Positions 44,441 through 55,469 of a DNA stretch of 64,000 bases are shown here, one piece after another. Every line of letters begins with the position of its first letter. Positions within the stretch are counted from its first letter, which is position 1. The DNA is from Nemertoderma westbladi (lineage: Eukaryota; Xenacoelomorpha; Nemertodermatida; Nemertodermatidae): assembly GCA_032718475.1 (NCBI GenBank), contig JAUCBJ010003225.1:1-64000 (forward strand). Reading direction: 5' to 3'. A program made the position numbers and the translations under genes. The notes below the pieces were generated by a model. The model was given only the letters and a program-made list of their open reading frames with translations. It searched no databases and was not told the DNA's origin.

Positions 44441-47400
44441 TGTTGGTGTTACGCTGTTGCTCGTTTTGGAATTTCCTTTCATTTTCTTGGTTCTCCTTGC
44501 TATTATGGCTTGCTATGGTTGGTTACCTGGCTATTTGCTATTATTGTTTGATTGCCTGCTACGTTTACTTTACCTGCGTAACCTTACAAATCCGTAACCT
44601 GTTTTGGTTTTCGATGAGAACCGGCTACAACTTTTACTAATCTTTGTTTCTATCTTGAATTATTGAACTGAATATTGTTGGATATTTTTAAAAACGACCT
44701 TTCGAATATTCTTTATATATTTTTATGACAGCTAAATATTTTTATTTTATATATATTAAATTGAATCATGATATAACTGATCTTCTAGATGGTAGTTCTC
44801 ATTAAGCTAAAAAAGCGGTAGCGTTCTCATTACCAACTTAGCTTACGTTATTATGTGCCATGCCTATCTATGTAAACTTAAGCTAACGTAACTTATTGAA
44901 TTGAATTTGAAAGGCATCTGCTAAATATATTCAAAATAAATATTAAAGGTTTTGTAATATGGGGATATTTGAAAGTCTTCAACTTATTTTTCTGCTATAA
45001 ATTATCCTGCTTTTATTTGTGTTATTATTTTGTGTTATTGTTTATTTGTATTATTTGTGTTGTATTATTATGTTATTTTATGAATTATTCATCTGTATTA
45101 TACAAGAATGCCATTGTCGTATGGTTTAGTAATACCCCCATTAAAATTAAAGCAACTAAATTAATTCGATAATCACTTTCAGCAACATCAACTGTTAGAA
45201 ATAAACAAGGAACGATTGTCCTACACGACTACAGTATTTCCACGACACAATCTCTATTCTCATTTTGAACTACCCTGCTCCAAAACCGTAAGGGGGTGGG
45301 TGGGTGCACTGGTTTAATAAGCAAACATTTATCAGTATATCTCCATCGGTTTTACATGGGGTAATGTTAACACCATCGTACCGTACATCCCATAAACCAT
45401 GCTGAACGGCTTGATATGTATGATAAAGATAATTGCCCGTCCAAGGGTTAAAGGGTGACAACACGGTCCATTAGCGTGACATAGCCTAGGTGAACGTAGT
45501 ACATTAACGATATCCTAAAATACCGGTGAAGAGAAATGTAAGAGGGGAGATTAGTGGCTAATTCCTACTAATTCGGGGACTAACTGTGTGTGACCAACTC
45601 TAAAAGTTGTATCGTTTTTATTAACATGAGAACATAAACTGCATTCTGGTGAAAAGTTATGAGAGTGAGAAAAGGAGAAAACTTATAGGTGAGTGAGGCA
45701 TTGGCATTAATGATCACAGAACAAGTTGTTCAATTTATTTTGTGTTCTTTGAAGCAGGTTTGATCGTGAGTTTGCATAATTGATTACGTTTTTAAACAAA
45801 TCAGACATCCGCTAATATTCTTTGAAGAATTTTATTTTCATTCAGTGAGTACAATATATCTAATTTGAGGCATTCTGTGGAATATATCAGTATTTGAGGC
45901 TTGCGCTGCCCCAGGATTGTGGAAACGGGACCTGATTCATTAAAACAACGAACGAGAGTTTTCCCTTCCTATACTGAGTGGAGCTTGCCTTAGGGTAGTA
46001 GATCAATCCCTAGTAGTTTGGTTATCGAGAAGGTCGTATTTAATTGGCAGTATCGCCTGAAGAACTATGACCTCGGAGTAAATAAAAAAATATTAAAAAT
46101 ATTGGATTCCATCTGATATTGGGACTACTAAAAGATAATATTATAAATTTTATGACAATTATATTTCTTTATTACAACAAAGCGTTATGTGTTAAAAATA
46201 ATTTAAAATTAATAATTAAAAGTTATTAAATTAAAAATAAATATATATTAAAATTTATATAAATCAGCCTGATTGGGGTCGTCCCCATGTCGCAGTTCCA
46301 CTATAATTATAATTTGTAGTTGAGGTGAGCGGCTAGTTGTAGTGGTGTTAGATTATAAATTTTATACAAAACCAACACTATCGAACTCTTGGCTCAAACT
46401 GATGCAGTTCGCGAGATCATTTGATTTCTTCCGACTTGTTAAAAAAATATTTTTAATTAAATTTAGTTCCTTTTACAATGTTGAGTGGATTGAAGAGTTA
46501 TTTTATTAACTGCAGTTGTCATATCTCAGCATCCATTAAGTAAAGTGATGAAACGTGTCCGTGTGGTGCTCAGGTGCACAGGAAACAGAGAGATGTCACA
46601 AAGTTCCGCGGTACAAGTACCGGGGTGTCCTTAGAGTAAAACAACCCTTATCTATAGGTCAGTGTATTAACTTAATTAAATACGGGAACCCCTTATACAC
46701 ATAGCAATACAGTGCATTAATTAATGCGCTGAACTTTCAATCATATTTAAGCGCACAACTGTATACATCAATCTTCCAACAGCCCAAATCATTTCACATT
46801 TATTACTAAATAACGGTTGGGAATTGGGGAAAGAAAAGGTTTCGATAGTTACAGAGTGTTAAACCTTGGGAGTTAAATGGCGCCTTCTATGTACTTCAGG
46901 TAACAGCAAATATATTGTAGCCTTCGGGTGGCATCAAGTGTTTGTTATTCACGGAGAATTTAAGAATATCTTTTAACATCAGCAAAGTATATGCCATAAC
47001 AAAATAAATTTATAAAACACTTTACGTAACCACAATTTTAGATTGTAATTGAGTACAATAAGATGCAGCTAAAGATATTCCTGTTAAGTAATGATGAATA
47101 GGAAAAATTCCAAATTTAATTTAAACCTTTTACGGTGTTTACTTAGGGTGTGCTGAGCGAGGTGTACATTTGGGATTACCAATTTAGAGCAGTACATGTG
47201 TTAAATTACTGATGATCAATATTTTCACAGTTTTCCGTGTATTTTACAGTGTTTTTCCTATGTTTTCCTAGTATTTATTTAATTTAAGAAGTCAATATCG
47301 TTTGTTCTACAACTAACTCTACTTGTTGCAATCAGGTTGCCTATTTCTTATCTTTTCATCTTCCTCTATCAGCAAATGTATAGAAATCGAGTATCGAGAA

Positions 47401-48466
47401 ATCGATCGAGTTTTGTATTTAGATTGATAATAGAAATTTATTGATTCCTCCATCATGCGAGATGACCTAATATTAGCAAACAAAATACATCATACAAAAT
47501 CGGACTTTGTCCTGTAGAGGTAAACATACATTATCTGCACTACATAGACAGACATCAAAACATATGTTGATGTGCTATTTAATTAGGCCACATAATGTGT
47601 GGAATGCTCATTCAATCTATTCATTTATTCAATTGCCTATTGTATTCAGCAGCACGATAAAATCTGAGGCGAGAATAAATATTCCTAATAAAACGAAATT
47701 AGACATTTTGGTGGCCAAGTTGTCGGATTTCATTATAATGTTTCATCTCAATTGACTAGGGATCATCCTGTTATTACGTCAGCATTTTTCGCCCGATTTC
47801 TTAGACTTGCCTACCTAATAGTTATTAGGTCGCCATCAGGAGCCTGAGACCAGTCTTGCCTATCGAAAATTACTATTTATTTAAAGGTTTTTAGGTTAAG
47901 GGGCGATTCCGATTCGGTCCATTGCTGAGAATGGAAACAATCGGTATTAGTTGAGTAACGTTTCAGCCTTCCCGCCCACCCTAGCCTGGACGTGTGATGC
48001 ACATGGTATATGGCTTGGTGTGTAGTGTTGAATTGTGACACGAGTGGTATCCAACTGGAAATTGCAGTACACAAATTGGATTTTGGACCAAATGAAATGT
48101 GCGTTAAGCGGGTCATCTAAATAATGATGTCTGATGACGTCAGAAATAGACTTTTCACCTTCATCCAACCTAATATGTCAGCTGCATTCGTCAAATGGGG
48201 CTGAGGACCTACCTCGAAATGCTGATCTAATAAAAGGAGGACATGTAAAAACATTCTAAATAATTAAGTAAAATAACATCAGAATTAATCGATTATAATA
48301 TCAGCATGGTAGATGTAATTTATGAGTTATGCTTTTTAATTTGTTTACCGAGTATGACTGGATTGTCGGTTAGATTTATGAATAAGTTTATTTTAATACA
48401 ATTAATTATTATGTCTGGACTCTCTTGGTCACAAGTCACATCCATATTCTTAATTTTTTTTGGCAC

Positions 48467-48477
48467 TATATAAAAAG
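48467..48477 (+). promoter_or_regulatory. TATA box of the hexosaminidase gene
   Basis: TATATAAAAAG lies about 200 bp before the ATG at 48,670, in the same orientation. A transcription start about 30 bp downstream would give a 5' leader near 170 bases. It supports the idea that this intronless gene has its own promoter inside the host intron. Confidence 0.45.
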
Positions 48478-48669
48478 GAAGTACAATATAAATTACTTAT
48501 AAGCGTATTATTAATTAAGAAAATACCGCTTACTGTACAGTAAAACAGTGCAGCATTTTTATAGTTGAGATATGTATGCATGTGGCTCGTTAATTTTGCA
48601 CATAAAAATGCCCCCAATCATTTTTTATATATAATTTTACATAAATAGGTAAAATATAACAACGTTACG

Positions 48670-50586
48670 ATGCTCTTCCAAGGACTTATTCTCTTAGCGA
48701 TTCTAGTTAATGGAAAGAGCTCGCCGATCTGGACTTATGTCTGCAACACTATTTACGTGGAAGAAGATGGGTTGTGTGAGAAGCAGTTTAGTAGAATTAA
48801 TGAAAGTGTCCAAAGTTTGGCTACATGTCGACTTCGCTGCGGCACACAGGTGCTGTGGCCCCAGCCAAGGGAGTTTGTATCCAGTCACAATGTAACTTGG
48901 TTTTCTGCTGATGATATATTATTAGCAACCGTCCCATTGGAAGTGTCTTTCTCAAGACCGAATGAAGACGGCAAACGCCTGCTAGACCAAGCGACATTAA
49001 TATTTAAAGAAACATTAGCAAAGATGTACCCTCCAGGGATAAAACCAACAGCTACTGGTGTTAAATTCTATCTGTATGCTTCAATCAAAGATGCCAATTC
49101 ACGATTTGTTATAGGAGAAACTAGTGAAGAATATATTCTTTCAGTGACTAATGATGGAAATGATGGTAAGACTACTACCATAAAAGCAGAAATTAAAGCA
49201 GAAACTTTCTATGGGGCCAGACATGGTTTGGAAACCCTCTCTCAGTTGTTAGCTTACGACAATATTGAGAAGAACTTGGTTGTTGTAACAGATGCCACAG
49301 TAGTTGATTCTCCAGTATATCCATACCGAGGTATTCTTATTGATACAGCACGGAATTACGTTACAGTAAATGAACTAAAGAAAGTGATAAATGGTATGTC
49401 AATGAACAAATTGAACCATCTGCATTGGCATATAACAGATAGTGCTAGTTTCCCATTGGTCATTTCTTCTCAACCAAACATGACATTATATGGAGCGTAC
49501 AGCCCTGACATGGTTTACAGTAAGACAGATGTAAATGAGCTAATTGAATATGCCAATTTACGGGGTGTTGTCATAGTGCCGGAGATTGATGCACCTTCCC
49601 ATACCGCTAGTGGTTGGCAGTGGGGCGAATCAGCTGGTTTAGGGACCTTTGTTGCATGCTTGAATATCCGGGATTGGATGAAATACTGCGATGGTCCACC
49701 ATGCGGCCAGTTAAACCCAGCCAATCAACAGATGTATGATGTACTCTATGACATTTATAACGATGTCATTGATATGTTTAAAGCGCCAAATTTGTTTCAC
49801 ATGGGGGGCGATGAAATTAAAATTGAATGTTGGAAAACATCAGAAGAAATACAAAATTATGTGTATGAACACAGTCTATCTTATATGGACCTGTGGGCTG
49901 AATTTCAAAGAAAAGCTCTAAATGCCATTCAGAAACATTATGGTACTGATAAACCAGTTTCAACTATTATCTGGACCAGCAAATTGACCATTGATGGAAA
50001 TTTGCAAACCTATTTGAATAATAAAGACTACATAATACAAATTTGGACCAAAATTGACGATGAACAAGTGAATACATTATTAGAAAACAATTACAGAATT
50101 ATTTTATCGAATTCTGATGCTCTTTATCTGGATTGTGGATTTGGATCCTGGGTTGGACCACCTGGCGTTAATTGGTGCTCGCCATATAAGGACTGGAAGA
50201 CCATATATGAAAACGACCCAAAGAAGCTTCTTAAGAATTGGGATGTTAAAGGACATTTAGTGTTGGGTGGTGAAGCAGCGTTGTGGACGGAAGAGGTCGA
50301 TGATCTTCATGTTGGTGAACGCATCTGGCCGAGGGCTTCAGCTATGGCAGAACGATTCTGGACGGATCCAACACAGAATTACCAAAAGGCAGAACGTCGA
50401 TTAGTCTACCACCGGGACCGCATGGCCAGGCGAGGTATTACACCAGCTGCTATTCAACCCCTATGGTGCCTTCAGAATGAGGCTATGTGCTTCAGCAATC
50501 CGCCTTCATTCGCTGCGAAAGCTAACTCAAACAGTTTTTTATTCCTATTCCTTGTTGTTAACAGCCTTGATTGTATTATGTCCTAA
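48670..50586 (+). CDS. Secreted beta-N-acetylhexosaminidase, GH20 (chitooligosaccharidolytic type), intronless
   Basis: 638 residues. The enzyme family removes terminal N-acetylglucosamine (or galactosamine) from chitin oligomers and glycans by substrate-assisted catalysis. A signal peptide covers residues 1-17 (LFQGLILLAILVNG). A GH20b-type N-terminal domain spans about 75-215. The GH20 barrel starts at YRGILIDTARN (219-229, with the sugar-binding Arg220) and includes NHLHWHITD (249-257), VIVPEIDAP (301-309) and the catalytic pair in HMGGDE (Asp381-Glu382). Further on are WCSPYKDW (502-509) and GGEAALWTE (533-541). The end resembles insect enzymes (LWCLQNEAMC), followed by a hydrophobic tail (SFLFLFLVV, 622-630) that could be a GPI signal. 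No stop or frameshift is present. The gene lies in a GPCR intron on the same strand. Confidence 0.96.
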   Translation: MLFQGLILLAILVNGKSSPIWTYVCNTIYVEEDGLCEKQFSRINESVQSLATCRLRCGTQVLWPQPREFVSSHNVTWFSADDILLATVPLEVSFSRPNEDGKRLLDQATLIFKETLAKMYPPGIKPTATGVKFYLYASIKDANSRFVIGETSEEYILSVTNDGNDGKTTTIKAEIKAETFYGARHGLETLSQLLAYDNIEKNLVVVTDATVVDSPVYPYRGILIDTARNYVTVNELKKVINGMSMNKLNHLHWHITDSASFPLVISSQPNMTLYGAYSPDMVYSKTDVNELIEYANLRGVVIVPEIDAPSHTASGWQWGESAGLGTFVACLNIRDWMKYCDGPPCGQLNPANQQMYDVLYDIYNDVIDMFKAPNLFHMGGDEIKIECWKTSEEIQNYVYEHSLSYMDLWAEFQRKALNAIQKHYGTDKPVSTIIWTSKLTIDGNLQTYLNNKDYIIQIWTKIDDEQVNTLLENNYRIILSNSDALYLDCGFGSWVGPPGVNWCSPYKDWKTIYENDPKKLLKNWDVKGHLVLGGEAALWTEEVDDLHVGERIWPRASAMAERFWTDPTQNYQKAERRLVYHRDRMARRGITPAAIQPLWCLQNEAMCFSNPPSFAAKANSNSFLFLFLVVNSLDCIMS

Positions 50587-51326
50587 ATAATCTCGTATTG
50601 TTTGGGCGAACCACAGTGGGTGGCGACGCATTACACACACATAGATACATTTTACGTACAATATTTGTTATGAAATGGCGGTACTTCAGTTGGTAGCTCA
50701 GTTATTGTTATTTGGCCAGATTATCTGTTGGTTGGTCATTCAGTTATTCAATCTGTCATCCCTCTAAATTCGGGGCTTCAAGTCATTTTATCAAATATTT
50801 AATTTGTTGCTTGGTCTGGTCAGTCTCTCCTATGGGCCATGCGCGGTAAATCGGTCAATGGGTCAAATGAATACAGTAGGCCTGCACAGTCGACGTTAGT
50901 GCTTACAGTACTTTACTGAAATTTTGAAAATGATGATGTTAGTCAATTTTCTTTTTCAATTTAATTGGGTTTTTTTAATAATAAGTTATCTAATTAAATG
51001 AACATGGAAAGCCCACATAATTAGTGTTTATCAATCATGGCTGATAACATTTTGAACTTAAATAATTTGTTTATGTTATTGTGATTTAAATAGTATAATT
51101 ATGGCATGTTAAGTCCTTGAAACTCAACATTTCTTATTTTGTTAATGGCATATTGTAAAGTAAACAGATAAACAGTGTGATAAACAGATCACACATACAT
51201 ATCATGTGCTGCATTGAACAGGGTCACTAATGCTGCTTGTGGTAGTAGTTGTGTTATAGTATCCTTGCCATGTTATGGTTCCATAAGAATAGATTTATTA
51301 AAGGGAAAAATCGATCTTAAAGAAAC

Positions 51327-51332
51327 AATAAA
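51327..51332 (+). terminator. Candidate poly(A) signal of the hexosaminidase gene
   Basis: AATAAA, 740 bp past the stop codon. It is the first canonical hexamer I see on this strand. Weak, because the DNA is AT-rich. Confidence 0.25.
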
Positions 51333-52412
51333 TTCAAATTCAATTAAATTTAAATTTTTTCAATTTTTTCAACGAAGATTTTGGAAACGAAAATATTTAA
51401 TGAAATTTATTTTTTTGTTGGTACTTTTTTTTCTGTTACTCTATAGAATTAGATGCATCTAGAATACCATCAAACGACTTTAACCTATTTTTATTGTGCT
51501 ATTTGTATTTACGTATTCTCGTACTACCATTTTTTGACTCACCACTGGTTTGACTGCCATTTGCTTGTGTAGCCTTTTCGTTTGTTTATTCTTTCTGAAA
51601 TTCGTCAAAAACATATCTACTGTATCTATCTAACTAATGATTTTAATAGAATAATATCAGTTTGTGAAAAAGAACAGCAATCTTTTCCAAATACAGTAGT
51701 ATCTTGACTATCTTCCGCAGTATCGGTAGCAGGTATAAATAATACCAAATGTAAAGGTAGCCGGTGAAAAAACTTAAAACCAATAAGCTCCTGTAGTCTA
51801 TGTCCCTAAACAAAAGCTAACCAAACTATGTTTGGAAACTACCGTGGAATATGGAATCTATATTCCATCAAAAATATTCAGCCGAAGAATAATTGCATCA
51901 AGAGAACATATTGCGAAGGAATGATACTGGCTGCCAGCATCATAGCAACGAGTTCGTTGGGGCCTAGATCTAATCGTTCTGAGTCTAGAAGAAATATCAA
52001 ATCACAAAACCAAAACCAAAACTAACCATTAGGACCTACAGTACCTTGATTTCCAATCACATACACAATTTAACTTAGATAATACTACATAACAAGAGCA
52101 TGAATTGCTAGATTTTATAAATATAGGTCATTCAAGTATGAACGATAATGAAATGATGAATGTATGATAATGAAATAAAAGAATAAAGGACTTTTACGTT
52201 TTATATTCAGTTTTCAGCCATTTATCGTTAAAATTGATAAGTACGGAGTAACTGTCACCTCACCTAAGATAATATAAGATAATAATATACTGCTGGGGAA
52301 TAACGGATCCAATTTATGAATCATATTATTGACTTATGTTAAATCCGGCCCCACCTAAGATTGTAACCCATAAAACCGATAAATTTTAATATTTCTTCAA
52401 TTTAATTTTTAG

Positions 52413-52513
52413 TTAATAAAGATGTTGGCTCTCGTTGTAGTAATTTTCGGTCTCTGCTGGCTTCCCCTCCATCTCTTCATCTTGGTAACGGAACTCAACC
52501 GTGATCTATTAAG
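52413..52513 (+). CDS. Neuropeptide-type GPCR, TM6 exon
   Basis: After the TTTTTAG acceptor it reads in phase 0 LIKMLALVVVIFGLCWLPLH, then LFILVTELNRDLL, and ends two bases into an Arg codon at GTATGG. It contains the class A TM6 signature (CWLP). It continues the preceding exon's HTKLK into LIKMLALVV, the usual receptor transition into TM6, which confirms the join across the 14.8-kb intron. Confidence 0.9.
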
Positions 52514-52755
52514 GTATGGTAAAGTAGGGGGTAGGCCTACTATTCACAAGCATTTATAGGGCTTTAGTGGTAAAGTGTATTTATACAGTAGGGGTTTGAT
52601 GGTAAAGTAGGGGGTAGGCCTAATACTGTACACACCAGTATTTATAGGGATTTGATGGTAAAGTAAGGGTAAGCCTACTACACACAAGTATTTATAGGGG
52701 TTGGTGGTAAAATAGGAGTAAGCCTACTTACTACACACAAGTATTTATAGTGGTA
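52514..52755. repeat. About 60-bp imperfect tandem repeat directly after the TM6 splice donor
   Basis: Four diverged units contain GGTAAAGTAGGGGTAGGCCT, CACACAAGTATTTATAGGG and similar. The first unit starts at the splice donor itself (GTATGGTAAAG). Period about 55-70 bp with indels. Confidence 0.75.
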
Positions 52756-52941
52756 TATGGGGATTTATTTGTTCAAATTAAGTCATTTTTAATGTTGGAA
52801 TGGTTCTTATCTGAGCTAGTAGTTATTGTCGCAGTGAAGCGTCTAGCCAGTAGTGGCATGTTCCCAGTAAGTGGATGAATAAATGTGAGTCAGGCGGGCG
52901 AATTTGGGCTACATCTACTGTGTTTCATTTTACCGTTACAG

Positions 52942-53055
52942 GTACAGAAATATCAATCAGGTTTACTTTGCCTGCCACTTTATCGCAATGTCTAACAGTT
53001 GTTCGAACCCTATTCTCTACTACAATATGAATTCAAGATATCGAAACGGAATGAG
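52942..53055 (+). CDS. Neuropeptide-type GPCR, TM7 exon
   Basis: It starts after CCGTTACAG with the one base completing the Arg codon. It encodes TM7, YFACHFIAMSNSCSNPILYY, with NPILY as the NPxxY motif, and the start of helix 8 (NMNSRYRNGM). It ends two bases into an Arg codon at GTGGGT, phase 2. Confidence 0.9.
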
Positions 53056-53954
53056 GTGGGTTTCACATATCAAATAATTCCGACATACAGTAAGTAGTGC
53101 AGAATTGTTTATATAGTAAATGACATTGTACGTACATTAATTACCTATGTACAACCTGCAGTAGGTAACTATTCTAAAACCCAGCACCAGCCTACAGGAA
53201 CAACGGTTCGGTCTTGATGATGGCTATGTTGGAACTCATCAGCCTGTGTGTGACCTTGCTATACTGTATAGCAGCGCTGAGTGGGCGTTTGGCTTGGGTT
53301 ACTGTCGAGTTGTTTTGGGGAACAACTTTTAATTCAATAAATGTAATAATGTGCCTAGTTTTACTAAAGTAATGCGATGCGATGTGAGAAATGCCTGTTG
53401 CATACTTACCCTGTATTAACTAACTGTAAGTCCCCCCCCCCCCCCCCCCCCTCCCTGCATACTCTAACCTACTACAGTTGTAGATGAACTCTATTGAAGC
53501 AACTCTATTGAACATCCATTACCTATTGTAGGCCTACATCCAAGGATGTAGGCAATAACTGACTGTTGAACCGTGCCGACCTCTGCGGGTTGACCAAATA
53601 AAATAATGTCATACATTTGTACACATGTTGTCAATACATTCTCATTTGCATTATTAATTTGTTTATTAGCAAGTCTTCTACTAGACATTATAAGCAGGAT
53701 GTTATTTTCAAAAGCAACCAAAGAAAGGTTATAAATAATTTATAAAAATGTTAAGACACAATAGTAACAATTATTAACAGAGTTCAAACAAAGACAGTAG
53801 TATGCGAAATATAAGGTATTTCGGTGACATATTCTTTAGGCCTAATAGAATTAATTAGACCTAAAAGTTATTGCAGTACGTTTATGGTAAATGGGCTTAA
53901 ATTTCATACATCTTTAAATGTGAGAATCTATTCGGTTTATTAAGCCAGGCCCCC

Positions 53955-54035
53955 ACCCACCCTGTTCCCTGGAGGAATGCCTGTTTACCTCCATATACGT
54001 GATCTTCCACAGTAAACCCTTCCACTAGCTGTTTC
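53955..54035 (-). repeat. Isolated SINE tail unit
   Basis: GGAATGCCTGTTTACC and GATCTTCCACAGTAAACCCT match one 63-bp tail unit of the tRNA-Gly SINE. It is interrupted on the right by the LINE fragment, which appears to have inserted into a SINE whose remainder is at 54.35-54.82 kb. Confidence 0.7.
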
Positions 54036-54036
54036 C

Positions 54037-54355
54037 AACGGATTCTATTAAATCGCAACAGGGATCCCATTGAGAGACAGCTAAGTGGAAATCAAAATGG
54101 GTTCCGTAAAGGTCGTGGGACCATGGAGCCCATTTTGGCACTTCATCACCCCATCGTCATAATGATGATGGGGTGGTGGTAACTCCACATCCAGAATTTA
54201 GAAGTCAGATAGAATTAATCGGAAACTTAAGGTTTGATTATTTTGAGCAGCAGTAGTTCCAGTACTCCTCTATGAGAGTCCATGCTGGGCTCTATCACCT
54301 GTTGTGACACCAAATGTCTGGATGGCACATTCCCAAGAATGCTACGTCGGGTTCC
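54037..54355 (+). mobile_element. RTE-like element, multiply deleted copy
   Basis: Three separated parts of the element are joined: the NRILLNR...GTMEPILAL region (54,037-54,145), the HHNDDG...TPP region (54,146-54,210), and the LKVRLFRAAVVPVLLYGSPC region to RRV (54,211-54,355). It ends abruptly in SINE sequence with no TAG tail. Confidence 0.85.
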
Positions 54356-54820
54356 TTCCACTCTGTTTCCTAAAGGAATGCCTGTTCACCGCCATGGGTG
54401 ATCTTCCACAGTAAACCCTTCCACTCTGTTTCCTAAAGGAATGCCTGTTCACCGCCATGGGTGATCTTCCACAGTAAACCCTTCCATTCTGTTTCCTAAA
54501 GGAATGCCTGGTCGCCACCATGGGTTATCTTTCACAGTAAACTCTTCCATTCTATTTCCTAAAGGAATGCCTGTTCACCACCATGAGTGATCTTCCACAG
54601 TAACCCTTACATTCTCTGCTTCCTAAGTTGATTTAGTGACCAGTCAGCAGTCAAGGATATAAGCTTGGGTTGGGTAAGGATGCGGCATTGAAAGTACTGC
54701 ACAGTACGTGCAGTGCATTGGTTCATAATAGCACAGTTTGAGTCTGCCTAGGGATCGAACCTGGAGCCTCTTGATTGGGAGTCAAAGAATGTCAATTACT
54801 AGACCATTACTGTGCTTCCT
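54350..54820 (-). mobile_element. tRNA-Gly-type SINE with four 63-bp tail units, divergent head
   Basis: TCCTAAAGGAATGCC starts at 54,368, 54,431, 54,494 and 54,557, an exact 63-bp period. On the minus strand the head at 54,740-54,815 has an A-box-like ATGGTCTAGTAATTGACAT, an anticodon loop CTCCCAA (CCC, glycine) and a B box AGGTTCGATCCC. The body differs noticeably from the other three copies, so this looks like a separate subfamily sharing the tail. Confidence 0.8.
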
Positions 54821-55122
54821 ATTAATCTCTATCTACTACAACTGTAATCAAAGATAGTTGTTGATAGTTGTTTTAATTAATAATTAGCCACTACTAACAC
54901 ATTATTGGTATATATGAAAAAAGAGAATCATATTATTGCATTTTAACAAAACTTTCCATTCCCTCAGTTTATTATAAAATCTATAAATTACTAATTACAT
55001 GAATAGGCCCTACACTTTACCTATAAAGTGTGAGTATACCGTACACTGTACTCCATTAAAAAACGTAGCGACAGAATGGTAATAAGGAATAAAAATGCAA
55101 TGGAATTTATTATTATTTTCAG

Positions 55123-55453
55123 ATATCTTGTGTCTCGATTATGCCCATGTATGGAAATTTATATCTGGGAAGACTTGACAATAAATAGAAGACGAAGTAC
55201 TTTTCAATCGGCTCCACACAGCCGTCATTCGTCGTTCTACTTAAAACCAATGCGAACTAGACAAAACAGTTCGTTTGCAAACAACCACCGAATAACTCAC
55301 CAAAGCGGATCCTTAACAGTTGTGCCGAATTCCCATCTAAAATACCATAAGAAACATGTTGTTAAAGACGGCACTATAAGACGTTGTCACTCAACAAAGG
55401 AAGAGTTAATGGCGCAAAATGATCGCAGACATCAACTGTGTTTAGATGGTTGA
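55123..55453 (+). CDS. Neuropeptide-type GPCR, last exon (helix 8 and C-terminal tail)
   Basis: After TTATTTTCAG one base completes Arg. Then follow YLVSRLCPC, with cysteines suited to palmitoylation after helix 8, and a 100-residue Ser/Arg/His-rich cytoplasmic tail ending HQLCLDG before TGA. All five exons (193, 168, 101, 114 and 331 nt) join without frame break to 301 residues after the DRY arginine, which strongly supports the model. The receptor would act at the plasma membrane and couple to G proteins. The ligand is unknown. Confidence 0.85.
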
Positions 55454-55462
55454 AAACAATTA

Positions 55463-55468
55463 AATAAA
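55463..55468 (+). terminator. Candidate poly(A) signal of the GPCR gene
   Basis: AATAAA ten bases after the TGA. A 3' untranslated region this short would be unusual. Another AATAAA occurs at about 55,505 inside the dispersed motif. Confidence 0.3.
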
Positions 55469-55469
55469 G

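Larger units (their letters stand above)
37582..52412 (+). other. GPCR intron (14.8 kb) containing a nested gene and mobile elements
   Basis: From GTTAGT at 37,582 to TTTTTAG at 52,412, both phase 0. It contains the complete GH20 hexosaminidase gene, a SINE, tRNA-like sequence, dispersed-motif elements, a large inverted repeat and one LINE copy, listed separately. Stretches with nothing recognised are about 39.6-41.9 kb, 44.5-48.4 kb and 50.6-52.4 kb. Confidence 0.8.
53056..55122 (+). other. GPCR intron (2.1 kb) with transposon fragments
   Basis: From GTGGGT to TTTTCAG. It holds a 20-bp poly-C tract (53,432-53,451), a SINE tail, a scrambled LINE copy and a SINE, listed separately. Confidence 0.75.

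Noticed and set aside
44328-44640. ORFs reading through the LINE 3' tail into hydrophobic sequence
   Set aside because: The TAG repeat read in another frame gives poly-Ser or poly-Val. The remainder is AT-rich flank.
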